The notes: generated by a model from the sequence alone, not told the origin. A stretch of 64,000 nucleotides of DNA from Chitinophagaceae bacterium (GCA_016710745.1 JADJVB010000005.1:124001-188000), one strand, 5' to 3'; shown: positions 9,383-19,452, counted from the stretch's first letter. Numbers and translations are program-made.

Positions 9383-9383
9383 A

Positions 9384-9998
9384 ATGAATGCTGATAATTT
9401 TTTTGACCAGGAAATCATTTTGGAAAACGAACGGGCCCGGCTGGAACCGATCGCCGAAAAACACTTTGCTTTTCTCCTGCCCATAGCATTACATACCGAA
9501 TTGTGGGCGTTTACGGGAGCCAAAGTAAGAAATGAAGCTGATTTTAAACGGTATTTCAACACGGCCCTGGAAGAAAAAAAATCGGGTGTCGCCTACCCCT
9601 TCGCTATTTTCGACAAGTTAAATAACTGCTATGCCGGCAGTACCCGATTGGCCAATATATCATTCCCGAACAAACGACTGGAGATTGGCTGGACCTGGTA
9701 CCACCCGGCAGTACAGCGTACAGGTATAAATAAAGCCAGTAAGTTTTTGTTGTTAAGTTTCGGATTTGAAACCTTAGGGCTTAACCGGATTGAACTAAAA
9801 ACAAGCCTGCTCAATTTAAAATCGCAGGGTGCCATGCTGAAAATTGGAGCAGTAAAAGAAGGGGTCTTACGCAGCCATATGATAAACGAAGATGGCCTGG
9901 TTAGAGATACCGTTTACTTCAGTTTTATTGCACCCGAATGGCCAGCTATAAAAAAAAGTATCTTTAAAGAATTTACAGATATAGCAAAAAGCCGCTAA
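9384..9998 (+). CDS. GNAT family N-acetyltransferase (RimJ/RimL-like)
   Basis: 204 residues. The order of blocks is that of the RimJ/RimL-type acetyltransferase domain: LENERARLEPIAEKH at the start, YAGSTRLANI, EIGWTWYHPAVQRTGINK (the acetyl-CoA binding region, about 110-125), and LNRIELKTSLLNLKSQGAMLKIGAVKEG (about 150-175). It probably acetylates an N-terminal or small-molecule amine. It belongs to the tight plus-strand run and its TAA stop lies within the left arm of a downstream hairpin. Confidence 0.88.
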   Translation: MNADNFFDQEIILENERARLEPIAEKHFAFLLPIALHTELWAFTGAKVRNEADFKRYFNTALEEKKSGVAYPFAIFDKLNNCYAGSTRLANISFPNKRLEIGWTWYHPAVQRTGINKASKFLLLSFGFETLGLNRIELKTSLLNLKSQGAMLKIGAVKEGVLRSHMINEDGLVRDTVYFSFIAPEWPAIKKSIFKEFTDIAKSR

Positions 9999-10030
9999 GT
10001 ACACAAATAGAATACTTTGTGTTTTAGCGG
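9992..10030. other. stem-loop overlapping the GNAT stop codon
   Basis: CCGCTAA (9992-9998) pairs with TTAGCGG (10024-10030), and inside it ACACAAA (10001-10007) pairs with TTTGTGT (10016-10022). There is no T tract on the plus strand, so it may protect the mRNA 3' end rather than terminate transcription. Confidence 0.5.
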
Positions 10031-10062
10031 GATCAACAATCACCCTGGATAAAAACAGAATT

Positions 10063-11088
10063 ATGAAAAAATTATTATTTCCTTTTTTTGCTCTTTTTAT
10101 TTTTAGTTGCAATAGTAATAATAAGGAAGTTGTTGCGGCTTCTGCAGATGATTTGTATAAAGAAATACAAACCGGCGGCATTAAAGTCATTTCCATCGAA
10201 ACACCGAAGGGTAAATTCAATATTTGGACAAAACGCATGGGCAATAACCCAACTGTAAAACTATTGTTGCTTAACGGCGGCCCCGGTGCCACACACGAGT
10301 ATTTCGAGTGTTTTGAAAGTTTTTTATTGCCCGAAGGATTTGAAATTATTTATTATGACCAATTGGGTTGCGGCCTGTCGGACAATCCAAATGACACCAG
10401 TATGTGGGATCTGGGCAGGTATGTTGAAGAAGTGGAACAGGTGCGCAAGGCTTTAGATTTGAATAAGGACAATTTTTATCTATTGGGGCATAGTTGGGGT
10501 GGCATATTGGCCATGCAATACGCGTTAAAATACCAGGATAATTTAAAAGGACTCATCATCAGCAATATGATGAGCAGTTGCCCGGCTTATGGAAAATATG
10601 CGCAGGACGTGTTGGCGCCACAGTTCGATCAGAAAGTGTTGGATACCATCCGGCAAATTGAAGCGAAGGGTGATTTTCAGAATCCTAAATACATGGAACT
10701 GTTATATCCCAATTTCTATGCAAAACATATTTGCCGCATTCCGATTGAGCAATGGCCCGAACCCGTTAACCGTTCCTTGGCAAAAATGAATCAGTCTTTA
10801 TATGTTACCATGCAGGGACCAAGTGAGTTTGGCATTGGCGGTAATTTAACTAACTGGGATGTGAGCAAGGAATTGCCAAAAATAAAAACACCAACCTTAA
10901 CTATCGGCGGCAAATACGATACCATGGATCCTGAACACATGAAATGGATGAGTACGCAAGTGCAAAATGGCCGTTACCTGCTCTGCCCCGAAGGCAGCCA
11001 TATGGACATGTACGATGATCAGAAACACTATTTCCCCGGATTGATCCAGTTTTTAAAAGATGTGGATGGGGGTACTTTTAAAAAGTAA
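10063..11088 (+). CDS. proline iminopeptidase-like alpha/beta hydrolase, lipoprotein
   Basis: 341 residues. The N-terminus is a lipoprotein signal (MKKLLFPFFALFIFSC, Cys at 16), so the mature protein should be lipid-anchored outside the inner membrane. The alpha/beta hydrolase core shows LLNGGPGATHEY (oxyanion-hole loop), YYDQLGCGLSD, the nucleophile elbow GHSWGG (about residues 147-152), an Asp in GGKYDTMDP and the His in EGSHMDMYDD near the C-terminus. The GGPG and DQLGCG blocks are those of the prolyl iminopeptidase (S33) family, which release N-terminal proline or related residues. Peptide specificity is inferred. Confidence 0.9.
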   Translation: MKKLLFPFFALFIFSCNSNNKEVVAASADDLYKEIQTGGIKVISIETPKGKFNIWTKRMGNNPTVKLLLLNGGPGATHEYFECFESFLLPEGFEIIYYDQLGCGLSDNPNDTSMWDLGRYVEEVEQVRKALDLNKDNFYLLGHSWGGILAMQYALKYQDNLKGLIISNMMSSCPAYGKYAQDVLAPQFDQKVLDTIRQIEAKGDFQNPKYMELLYPNFYAKHICRIPIEQWPEPVNRSLAKMNQSLYVTMQGPSEFGIGGNLTNWDVSKELPKIKTPTLTIGGKYDTMDPEHMKWMSTQVQNGRYLLCPEGSHMDMYDDQKHYFPGLIQFLKDVDGGTFKK

Positions 11089-11098
11089 ATAAAACGAC

Positions 11099-11179
11099 TG
11101 TCATTTCTCCCGATAACTATCGGGACGAGAAACCTATATCTTACTTAAAAAATCAGATTTCTCCTTCGTCGAAATGACA
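11099..11179. repeat. imperfect inverted repeat next to RNase P RNA
   Basis: TGTCATTTC at 11099-11107 is mirrored by GAAATGACA at 11171-11179. Inside is a second perfect hairpin, CCCGATA-AC-TATCGGG (about 11109-11124), and the string ATTTCTCCTTCGTCGAAATGACA. From memory, this is a widespread interspersed element of Bacteroidota genomes. Only one copy is seen here. Confidence 0.6.
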
Positions 11180-11188
11180 AAAAAAAAA

Positions 11189-11626
11189 CTATCAGCCTGT
11201 AAGCCGGATTCTGTTTACACTCCGTAGCTTTAGCACAGGAGCGTAAGGTCATCATTTATCTGGCTGCGTTATTACTAACACAATCTTGCTGCCTACCCTT
11301 CGGCATCGGACGAGCCGCCCTCAAGCGCCGGTATACGTGGCATTACAGCACACAAGGTTTACCCCGTTGATGCATTACTGCAAAAACCCGTGAGCTCTTA
11401 CCTCACGTTTTCACCTTTACCCGCAGTAGCCTTGGCCAGGGAAGGTTTCCCTTCCAAAACCTCAGCACCAAAGGCAGTTATTTTCTGTGGCCCTGTCTCT
11501 TCCACCATGGTAGGTGTTTCCACTTGCCACAGCAGAGCCGGCTGTTAACCGGTGTGTTGCTCTGTGCTGTCCGGACTTTCCTTCCCCCCGCCATAGGCTG
11601 AGAGACGATAACCTGGCTGATAGCCT
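11189..11626 (-). ncRNA. rnpB: RNase P RNA (bacterial class A)
   Basis: Catalytic RNA of ribonuclease P, which matures tRNA 5' ends. On the minus strand, helix P1 is formed by CTATCAGCC (11623-11615) and GGCTGATAG (11197-11189), 9 bp. The conserved GGAAAGTCCGGACA string follows near the 5' end, AGAGACAGGGCCACAGAA lies in the middle, and the 3' end carries AACAGAATCCGGCTTACAGG. Length, about 438 nt, is normal for this phylum. A T8-9 tract directly follows P1 and should terminate transcription. A TAnnTTTG box lies at the 5' end. Confidence 0.96.
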
Positions 11627-11627
11627 A

Positions 11628-11635
11628 CAAAAGTA
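11628..11635 (-). promoter_or_regulatory. candidate -7 box for rnpB
   Basis: On the minus strand the sequence reads TACTTTTG, a full match to TAnnTTTG. Its distance would place the transcript start at about 11623-11625, which is where helix P1 begins. No clear -33 element was seen. Confidence 0.55.
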
Positions 11636-11883
11636 AATTTTTAGTGCACTATATTTGCATTTTTAACTTATTTGTTTACTTTTATAGCTTCGTACCCCCC
11701 TAAGATTCGATTTAGAATACCAACTCCAATACCCATTTAGTGGTTTTTATATGTTATCATATCTGCCAACCAGCATAGTATAACGTGTAATGTTCACGGA
11801 TAAGCCTTAATTTCAATATCTCCCATGTAAATCACGAGCCCCCTCATATAAACTATTTTTATTACGCTTGTAAAAAATTGAAT

Positions 11884-12081
11884 ATGAAGTTCATCAGTGG
11901 TTTTTTCTCGTTTATAACGATTAACTCGTTTATGTGTTTTATGGTATCGGAATTACTTGAGTATCGGCAAATGGCTTCGATTTTACTGGTATTGGCGATA
12001 ATCAGCTTTGCTGCCATTTTGTTTTTAAAGCTGTACCGCTTCTTTTTAATGTATAACCTTAAAAAGAACACACCAGAATAA
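11884..12081 (+). CDS. possible small membrane protein
   Basis: 65 residues from ATG 11884. Two hydrophobic segments (about 4-22 and 31-50) are followed by a basic tail (LYRFFLMYNLKKN). I do not recognise it. The region between rnpB and the gene at 12463 is otherwise empty and A/T-rich, so this frame may be chance; the opposite strand also has an open frame of 74 codons but with a less protein-like composition. Confidence 0.35.
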   Translation: MKFISGFFSFITINSFMCFMVSELLEYRQMASILLVLAIISFAAILFLKLYRFFLMYNLKKNTPE

Positions 12082-12462
12082 AACATGCGGAACAGATGAC
12101 CGTAAATATAACCTCAGATCAGTTTGGCAAGATTGAAACTTACCAAATATCAGCAAGTAGCAGCATGGCTGCAGGTATCCTATGAATTAATGTGATCTTC
12201 ATCAGTTCGTTTAACCGGGAGCAGGGGCTTTTTTGTTTTAGTGCACATTGATTTCCTTCCTCTTGCGTGTGCTCACAACTAATAAGTATAGAACCATATT
12301 TCTGAGGAGAATGCACCCATACTTCCGGATTTTCCTACATTTCCAGTTAATCCCCAAAAACATGTAAAGCTTCCATCATTTTCCACCGGTAATTTATGCT
12401 AATAAATCTTTACCTTGATGGCAAACCCGTCAGGGTGTTTATTATAACCTTAAAAATAGTGT
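12082..12462. other. intergenic stretch, no gene seen
   Basis: About 380 bp without a credible frame on either strand. It presumably holds the promoter of the gene at 12463, but I see no full TAnnTTTG box with a partner, and no repeat or strong hairpin. Confidence 0.5.
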
Positions 12463-13635
12463 ATGCATAGTAACAAAACAGGAAACCAGGGCAGGCGTAA
12501 GTTTCTGCAAACCGGAATTAGTTTGGGTGCGATGTTACCGTTAATGACCAATCCATTTAGGCTTGCGGCTAACCCGCTTCGTGACACAAATATATCCCTG
12601 CATCCGCTCAGGATCTTAATTTTAGGAGGAACCAGTTTCCTGGGCCCGCAGCAAATCGCTTATGCACTAAAACGAGGCCACACCGTCAGCACTTTCACCA
12701 GGGGGAAAACAAAACCTGCTGTTCAAAAAGACATATTTGATGAAGTGGAACAGTTGATCGGTGATCGTGAAAATAATCTCGATGCCCTGCGCGGACGTAC
12801 ATGGGATGTGGTAATTGATAATTCGGGTAATAAGCTGAATTGGGTAAAAGATGCGGTAGCATTATTAAAAGACAATGTTGATATCTACCTGTACACCTCA
12901 TCAACCGGTGTATACTACCCATACCTTGGCCATGACATTACTGAACAAACAAAACCGGTTTTAAAAGTGCCGGAGGGCATAACCAAGGTACAGTTTTACG
13001 AATACGACTACGGCGTTATGAAAGCCAACAATGAGAACCAGGTGATCACCGGCTTTGGAAAAGACCGAACTATCATTGTGCGGCCAACCTATATGGTTGG
13101 GCCGGGCGATAAAACAGACCGTTTCACTTATTGGCCCGAAAGACTAGCCCTTGGCGGCGAGATACTGGTGCCTGGTAAGGCCGACGACCCGGTACAATAT
13201 ATCGACGTAAGAGATGTGGCTGAATGGATGATCAGGTTAGCCGAAAACAGAAAGGCGGGTATTTATAACGTTGCTGGCCCTGCTTCTCCTACGGGCATGC
13301 ATGCCTTTATTTACGGTACGCACGCCAGTTTCAATTCGGAAGCGGGGTTTGTCATGATACCTGATTATGAATTCCTTACCAGGCATAATATCCTGGATGC
13401 CATACCCTGGATCATGCCGGTTGGCGACAATGCTGGATCAGCCCTGATCAATATCAAACACGCCGTTACCAACGGTCTTACTTTTACACCACTGGCAACA
13501 ACGGTTAAAGACCTGCACGCCTGGTGGAACTCAAATGATGTACCCGAAGAAAACAGAAAAAAATTATTAACCGGCGAAAATTCATTAATGGCCCGTGAAA
13601 AAGCGATCATCGCTGAATGGAAGACCCGCCATTAA
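12463..13635 (+). CDS. Tat-exported NAD-dependent epimerase/dehydratase family protein
   Basis: 390 residues. The N-terminus has a twin-arginine signal (GRRKFLQTG followed by a hydrophobic stretch, about residues 10-30), so folded export with bound cofactor is likely. After it comes a Rossmann motif, LILGGTSFLGPQ (about 50-62), and an extended SDR layout with YTSSTGVYYP and VRPTYMVGPGD (about 208-218). The usual YxxxK pair is present as YDYGVMK (about 180-186). Substrate is unknown. It converges with the amine oxidase gene, only 7 bp apart; both carry Tat signals. Confidence 0.82.
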   Translation: MHSNKTGNQGRRKFLQTGISLGAMLPLMTNPFRLAANPLRDTNISLHPLRILILGGTSFLGPQQIAYALKRGHTVSTFTRGKTKPAVQKDIFDEVEQLIGDRENNLDALRGRTWDVVIDNSGNKLNWVKDAVALLKDNVDIYLYTSSTGVYYPYLGHDITEQTKPVLKVPEGITKVQFYEYDYGVMKANNENQVITGFGKDRTIIVRPTYMVGPGDKTDRFTYWPERLALGGEILVPGKADDPVQYIDVRDVAEWMIRLAENRKAGIYNVAGPASPTGMHAFIYGTHASFNSEAGFVMIPDYEFLTRHNILDAIPWIMPVGDNAGSALINIKHAVTNGLTFTPLATTVKDLHAWWNSNDVPEENRKKLLTGENSLMAREKAIIAEWKTRH

Positions 13636-13642
13636 TAATGAT

Positions 13643-15195
13643 CTATTTTTGCTTCACTAATTTCATTAATTCGGCTGCCGCCCTTCGCCCGGTTTCGGCA
13701 CCGCCGTTCATATATCCCTGGAAATCGCTGCTGCAATGTTCCCCCGCAAATAGCAAATTGCCCACGGGTTCTATTTCGGCACCGCCGATAGTAGTCCACT
13801 GCCCGGGTTTATAACAGGCATAGCTGGCCATGGTATGCGGATGCGTGGGCCAGTAAAATATTGTATTGCTTCCATTGTAATTTTTGCGGCCCCGGGAAAT
13901 ATTTTTTCGAGTTGCCCCAAATATTCTTTTACTTTTTCCGGCACCGTTTTATCAATCATCTCATCGCTCATTTTACCACCTGTTAAAAACGTATAGCCAC
14001 CGGCGGTTCCTTTTTGTAATTGCGAGCTATCCCAACCTAGCTGAAAGGGCTGATCGGAAAAAACCTGTCCGCTGGCTCCCTGTTTACGCCAGTAACGGCT
14101 CTTGAAACCAGCAAACATTTTGGCATTACGGCCGTACCCTAATTCGGCTATGCATTTCTTCTTCACCTCACTCATACCATCTATTTCCAGTGTTATATTG
14201 CGCAGTATGGTAAATGGCAGGCTACAGATCAGGTAGTCGAAAATTTCCGTCTTTCCGTTGGTAAAACTTACTGCATACCTTTTACCATCTGATTTTATTT
14301 TATTTACCTGGTACTCCTTTTTAATATTTTTAACCCGCTTTGTTAATTCATCGGTGACCCGTTGATTACCACCTTCAATCTTATATCGTTCGTCACTTTC
14401 TCCAAACAGTTCTTCACCCGCATGTACCGGGTCGAACAGGAACAACATATTAATGGCCGATTGTTCTGTAATATCCACCCCATATTCGGTGGTGAAAGCA
14501 ATAGTCAACATATCCTTTAACCAACCTTTGATCCCCTTGGAGTTGATATACTCCGCGATCGACATCTTATCCCATTTGTCGGCTCCACCAAAATCATGGT
14601 AGGTAATGGTTTCGGGCAAGGAATCAATATCGGCCTGAATGCTGTTGACGTATGGTTGTAATGCCTTTACCAAATGGGCCGCCGTATATTTTCTGCCGCC
14701 GAAATGAAAGATCTGTTTGATCAGGTGTTTGTCTTTTTCGGTATCAACCAGTTTGAGTTTAAACTCCTTCGCCAGGTTCAACATATCTTCATGATTACTG
14801 TCAACGAATTCGCCACCCAATTCAGTGGTAATCCCTTTGCCCAGCATATCTGTTGCTGTGTACATCCGGCCACCGGTTCTTGAACTTGCTTCAAAAACGG
14901 TTGACTCTATATTGGCGTTCTGTAAAATATAAGCCGCGTGCAATCCTGCAACACCGGCTCCTAAAATACCTACAGAAAACTTCTGTTCGGTTCCGGCAAA
15001 CCTGGTAAAATAATTTGCCTGTGCGAGTGCTTTACCGCCGGCCAGGCCCACAGCCCCGATCATTGTTTTTCTTAAAAAATCTCTTCTGGAAGCATCGGGC
15101 TTTTCTGCCGATCTCAAACCGGATTGATCTTTTTGAACGGCTTTTCTAAAAGCTTTTTGCAGCATACGCAACAGGTCTGTTTTGGCATTTCTCAT
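13643..15195 (-). pseudogene. Tat-exported FAD amine oxidase, broken by a one-base frameshift
   Basis: The frame from 15195 has a Tat signal (SRRDFLRK at about 36-43) and an FAD-binding Rossmann motif (VGILGAGVAGLHAAYIL, then TGGRMYT). After PGAAK the frame degrades and would end at 13771. The family sequence resumes in the -1 frame: NYNGSNTIFYWPTHPHTMASY, CYKPGQWTTIGG, NLLFAGEHCSSDFQGYMNGG, ending at 13643. The last block is the conserved C-terminal FAD-contact motif of flavin monoamine oxidases. Adding one base at the homopolymer at 13881-13885 (A5 on the coding strand) restores about 517 residues. Expected to oxidise amines to aldehydes; substrate unknown. The break is probably a sequencing error. 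Confidence 0.85.
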
Positions 15196-15381
15196 TTGGC
15201 TAAGTTTTAGTAAATAAAAAGTAGTTTAAATATAAAATATTTTACCTGATTTTGAAAAGCATACTAATCCGATATGGTTATCGGTTCTGGCTAAATTTGC
15301 ACAAATAGCAGTAACGCACATGCCTGATTTGGCATGGTAATCTTACCGATTCAGCCCTGATTAAATTGTATGAATTGATTT

Positions 15382-18189
15382 TTACCTGAACAACACCGTA
15401 GTACCCTGCCGCTGATGGGTTACCCCATCAACATCCACCGCTTCAATTGCCCAAACAACGGTTTGCAGATCCTGCCGAACGCCATTCACTTTACCATCCC
15501 AACCCGGCCGGTCGCTTTGCATCTGGAATAATAATTTACCCCAGCGGCTGTACACCCTGAAATAATTTACTTTCACGAAACCCATCAGTACCGGCCGCAG
15601 GTAATCATTTAATCCGTTTCCATCAGGCGTAAAGGTAGTGGGCACATAGATCTCGATCTTCTTACGTATCAAAACCATTTGCGTATCAACCGTAACACAA
15701 CCCGACGGGGTTTTCAACTGAACATAATATCGTTGCGGAACCAGGCCCGAAAACTTCGGATAGTAACTGGTTGGAAAATCGAGGTTTACAGCCGGCGTCC
15801 AGGCTACACTGTTACCAATGGGCCGGGCCCTGAGTTGCTCCGGAAAATTCATCACCGCCGTTACATCAGGATAGCTGATCCCTTTTGCAGGGGCATCAAT
15901 AACCAGGTTTACCTGCTTAACGTTTATCGTTTGCGGGCACTGTACCGTGCTTACCGATAAGCTAAGGTTATAAATACCGGGTGCCGGATAACTGTACACC
16001 GGATTTTGAACGGTTGAGGTAGCGCCGTTACCAAAATCCCAGTTGTACTGCAATACCGAATTGGTCGTATTGATCGTTTGGTTAAACAGAGGCAGGCTCA
16101 TGTTTATACAGGCAGGGCTCACCTTAAAATCGGCATACGCGTATTTGAATATTTTTACAACCATACTGGTACTATCGGAACAACCCTTGTCGGAATTGAC
16201 GACCATCTTCACCGTATACTCGCCTGTACCCGCTGCGGCATAACTATGTATGGCATCCCGGGTGGTAGCTGATGTTCCATCACCAAAGGTCCACAGGTAC
16301 TGCATGCTGCCGGTGAGAATTGTACTGCTGTTAATAAAATTGAATTGATTGTTGCCAAAACACTGTTGTGCATTGGGTTCAGAAAAACCAACCGCGGGAT
16401 CCGGATTAACAAGGATACTAAAAGCCGAATCATCGGGGCAGCCTTTTTCGGATGTAACGGTTAACCTAACTGTAAAAGTACCCGGCACCGAATAGGCATG
16501 CACCACATCCCTGGTGGTTGCCGTATTGCCATCGCCAAAATCCCATAGATATTGCATGGTACCTACGGCCAGTGTACTGGAATTGGTGAAAGAAAATGTA
16601 TTGCCCTTAAAGCAAAGTTCCCTGATGTTTACATCAAAACCGGTAACCGGGCTGTCGAATACACGCACGGTATATGAAACGCTGTCGCTGCAACCCTGGT
16701 CGGATGTTACCATCAGTTTAACCGTGTATGTGCCAGGTACCGCATAGCTATGGTTTACGTCAACTGCTGTTGACGTTGTACCATCTCCCAGGTCCCAAAA
16801 ATACTGCATGGTACCGGCGGCAATCGTCGTTGTATTGGTAAAAACAAACTGGTGATTTTTGAAACACAGGTCAAGGCTGTTGGGGGTAAAGCCTACAACA
16901 GGGCTTGGGTTAACTGTAAAACTCTTAACTAAAGTACTTAAACTGCAACCCACAAAACTAAATACCGTGGCATAGTAATCGCCGGATTGTAAAACGTTTA
17001 ATTGTGTTTGATTAGCACCCGGGATGGCAATACCATTCCGATACCATTGAATACTGTCCGCCGGCAGAACTTCCAAAACAGCCGTTGTATCCTGTGAACA
17101 GAAAAATGTTGGGCCCGTGAGTGCGAGAGAATCGTCTAAAACAGCGGCAGAAACGATGACGGTATCTTTCGAAACACAACCACCGCCATCATGGGAGGTA
17201 GTGAGTATATATTCAGTGGTGACCGATGGCGTGGCAATAGGATTGGCAATATTCGGATTGCTTAAAGCCGTTGCGGGGCTCCAGGAATAGACATAGTTCG
17301 GCGTAGGAGGAGCACCCAACTGCACCGGCGCATTCTGGCAGGATAACCTGTCGGGGCCAGCCTGCGATTGAATAGTAAGCGTATCTAAAAGAACGGCTGT
17401 TAACGTATCCACACATCCATAACCGGCAAAAGGCGTTAAGGCAACCTGGAGTGTTGTACCGGCAACCGGTGGCGGCGTAAAGTTTATTGTTTGGGTTGTA
17501 GCCAATATAGTAGCTGGGTCGATGATATCCCACCACTTATAGGCTTCGTAGCCAAAGGGTGCGGTGACATTGATCGCGGTATCATCAGGACAAAAAACAG
17601 AGCCGATAAATGAACTAAAAAATCCCGGCAAAGAATTATCCGCCACAAAATCAAAAGATGAACAAGGTAGTGGCTGGTTATCAGTCAGGTTTCTGATCGA
17701 AATAACCAGGCGGGGTTGCTGATACGATGGATGACCGGGATCCTGAAAAATTACCGCATAGTTATAGATCAGGTTAAATAGATTTTGCCCGGCCGGAATG
17801 GTAAAAATGTAGGATATTCCTTCTGCTTCATGCCCGCCTGCGCTGTTTCCCAATTTTACCGAGTACCCGCTGCCATTGGGGCAATTGACAGGAAATTGAC
17901 CAAATGGATCAAGTCCGCCCCCAGGCACAGCCGCAAGAATAGCGTGCCGATTTGGATCTGGCGGAACAGGAAATCCGGGAGGATCCCAGGTGATGATATT
18001 TGTTCCCCCATTATCGAAAGTATGACCAACCCAACAGTTCCACCCGGTAAAATTACCAAATTCAAAATCAATATTGGGCGGGCATTGAGCCTGCACCATA
18101 TTATTTGCTGCCATTGAAAAAATCAGCAGAAAAAAATATTTTAACAGAGGAATACGAAATATACCTGGTTTTTGTAGTGTTGTGTGCAT
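15382..18189 (-). CDS. large secreted PKD-repeat protein with gliding-motility C-terminal domain
   Basis: 935 residues. A signal peptide (about 10-34) leads into an N-terminal region with Cys- and Pro-rich segments, Ig-like stretches, then at least three consecutive PKD-type repeats, each with the pattern MQYxWDFGDGxx(S/A)TxRDVxHxYxxPGT(F/Y)TVKL (about 455-700), and a further one with YNWDFGNGATS near 725. The last 90 residues (PTTFTPDGNGLNDYLRP, VYSRWGKLLFQ, GWDGKVNG) form the gliding-motility-associated C-terminal (CHU_C-type) domain, a type IX secretion signal. Likely a cell-surface adhesin or matrix protein. Confidence 0.9.
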   Translation of the reverse strand: MHTTLQKPGIFRIPLLKYFFLLIFSMAANNMVQAQCPPNIDFEFGNFTGWNCWVGHTFDNGGTNIITWDPPGFPVPPDPNRHAILAAVPGGGLDPFGQFPVNCPNGSGYSVKLGNSAGGHEAEGISYIFTIPAGQNLFNLIYNYAVIFQDPGHPSYQQPRLVISIRNLTDNQPLPCSSFDFVADNSLPGFFSSFIGSVFCPDDTAINVTAPFGYEAYKWWDIIDPATILATTQTINFTPPPVAGTTLQVALTPFAGYGCVDTLTAVLLDTLTIQSQAGPDRLSCQNAPVQLGAPPTPNYVYSWSPATALSNPNIANPIATPSVTTEYILTTSHDGGGCVSKDTVIVSAAVLDDSLALTGPTFFCSQDTTAVLEVLPADSIQWYRNGIAIPGANQTQLNVLQSGDYYATVFSFVGCSLSTLVKSFTVNPSPVVGFTPNSLDLCFKNHQFVFTNTTTIAAGTMQYFWDLGDGTTSTAVDVNHSYAVPGTYTVKLMVTSDQGCSDSVSYTVRVFDSPVTGFDVNIRELCFKGNTFSFTNSSTLAVGTMQYLWDFGDGNTATTRDVVHAYSVPGTFTVRLTVTSEKGCPDDSAFSILVNPDPAVGFSEPNAQQCFGNNQFNFINSSTILTGSMQYLWTFGDGTSATTRDAIHSYAAAGTGEYTVKMVVNSDKGCSDSTSMVVKIFKYAYADFKVSPACINMSLPLFNQTINTTNSVLQYNWDFGNGATSTVQNPVYSYPAPGIYNLSLSVSTVQCPQTINVKQVNLVIDAPAKGISYPDVTAVMNFPEQLRARPIGNSVAWTPAVNLDFPTSYYPKFSGLVPQRYYVQLKTPSGCVTVDTQMVLIRKKIEIYVPTTFTPDGNGLNDYLRPVLMGFVKVNYFRVYSRWGKLLFQMQSDRPGWDGKVNGVRQDLQTVVWAIEAVDVDGVTHQRQGTTVLFR

Positions 18190-18335
18190 TGTTAAGCTAA
18201 TAACTGGAGGTCAAGTTAGCTATTATAAACGAAAAATGCAAAACGGAACGCTCCCGGAGTTAAAAAGCGTATCCCAAAAATGTAAAAAGCAGTTTTTTAG
18301 GGAACCCAAATGAACCAAAACCGCAACATCGCCGC

Positions 18336-19118
18336 TTATTCGGTTTCCTTACCCATCGCCGCCAGCTTCATTTTCCTGGCAATTTCGGGGCCAAAATATT
18401 TCTCAATCCGGTGTTCAACAAAATAGATAACCGGCGTTAATATAATAGCCATAGTAAATTTATAGGCATAATTGATCAGGCAGATAGCAAAAACCAATTG
18501 CCAGCTCCAACCCTTCCCTATTTTAAAGGCGATAAACAAAACGATAAAGCTGTCGACCAGTTGCGAAATCACCGTTGAGCCGGTGGCCCGCAACCATACT
18601 TTCTTTTCGCCGGTGATCTTTTTTATTTTGTGAAATACAGTAACATCCACGATCTGGCTAATTAAAAAAGCGGTGACACTGCCAAAAATGATCCACATTC
18701 CCTGTCCGAAAATTCCGTTAAATGCTTTCGACATATCCGGTATTCCATCAGCAGTTCCCGTGCCGTACCAAAAATCGGCAGCGGGTACACCCATAGCCAC
18801 ATAAAACATCAAAAAAGCATACATGATCAATCCACCGGCGATATAGGATATGCGCCGAACAGCTTTGGGTCCATAATATTCGTTGATGATATCCGTCATT
18901 ACAAACTCCAGCGGCCAAAGCAATACGCCACAGGTTAAACTCAGGCCCAATCCCGACTCGCCGAAGAGGGTAAAACTCATTGGTTGCTGGCCAAATAATT
19001 TTTCCAGCGAAAATATTTTGGTACCAATACTTTCTGCGATCAACGCATTGGCAACAAAAAATGCCGTGAAGAACACAAACAATTTGGTTGGCCGGTCCTT
19101 TAATATACTATGTATCAT
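18336..19118 (-). CDS. yhhQ: queuosine precursor transporter (VUT/YhhQ family)
   Basis: 260 residues with about six hydrophobic membrane segments. Recognised by LFVFFTAFFVANALIAESIGTK near the start, CGVLLWPLEFVMTDIINEYYG (about 62-82), RATGSTVISQLVDSFIVLFIAF (about 160-182), typical of the DUF165 family that imports queuosine precursors such as preQ0/preQ1 for tRNA modification. The next minus-strand gene upstream, at 19124, ends 5 bp before this start, so the two are probably co-transcribed. Confidence 0.9.
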   Translation of the reverse strand: MIHSILKDRPTKLFVFFTAFFVANALIAESIGTKIFSLEKLFGQQPMSFTLFGESGLGLSLTCGVLLWPLEFVMTDIINEYYGPKAVRRISYIAGGLIMYAFLMFYVAMGVPAADFWYGTGTADGIPDMSKAFNGIFGQGMWIIFGSVTAFLISQIVDVTVFHKIKKITGEKKVWLRATGSTVISQLVDSFIVLFIAFKIGKGWSWQLVFAICLINYAYKFTMAIILTPVIYFVEHRIEKYFGPEIARKMKLAAMGKETE

Positions 19119-19123
19119 TCTAT

Positions 19124-19426
19124 TTATTTAAAAATGAAATGAAAATAAAGCTGGCAGCAAAAAATGATGATGTTAAAGATAATGATCCACCTCGGAACCA
19201 ACATATTTACCTTGAACGAATAGAAGATAAAATAAAGCAAGAGGAACAAGGCATTAACCACGATGGCTAAATATCCTAAAATAACCAAACTGCCTTCCAG
19301 CCAGGGCAATCGCAACACCGGGTCAGTATTACCGCCGGTTCTATTGTGTACTTCAATATACCAGAATACAACCGCTGCCAAAAAACAGATATTAAAGATC
19401 ACCGTTAATTTAGAAAAGAAGCGCAT
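19124..19426 (-). CDS. small membrane protein, unknown function
   Basis: 100 residues with three hydrophobic stretches (about 6-24, 44-68, 78-98), so likely three membrane helices. A loop between the first two carries VHNRTGGNTDPVLRLPWLEG. I do not recognise the family. Its tight spacing to the queuosine precursor transporter suggests shared transcription but not necessarily shared function. Confidence 0.6.
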   Translation of the reverse strand: MRFFSKLTVIFNICFLAAVVFWYIEVHNRTGGNTDPVLRLPWLEGSLVILGYLAIVVNALFLLLYFIFYSFKVNMLVPRWIIIFNIIIFCCQLYFHFIFK

Positions 19427-19452
19427 GTGATTGAAGTAGTTTATTTGTTATG

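Noticed and set aside
11862..12086. 74-codon frame on the minus strand opposite the small membrane protein
   Set aside because: Composition is A/T-driven with many Ile/Lys/Asn and no recognisable pattern; the plus-strand frame has a clearer membrane profile.
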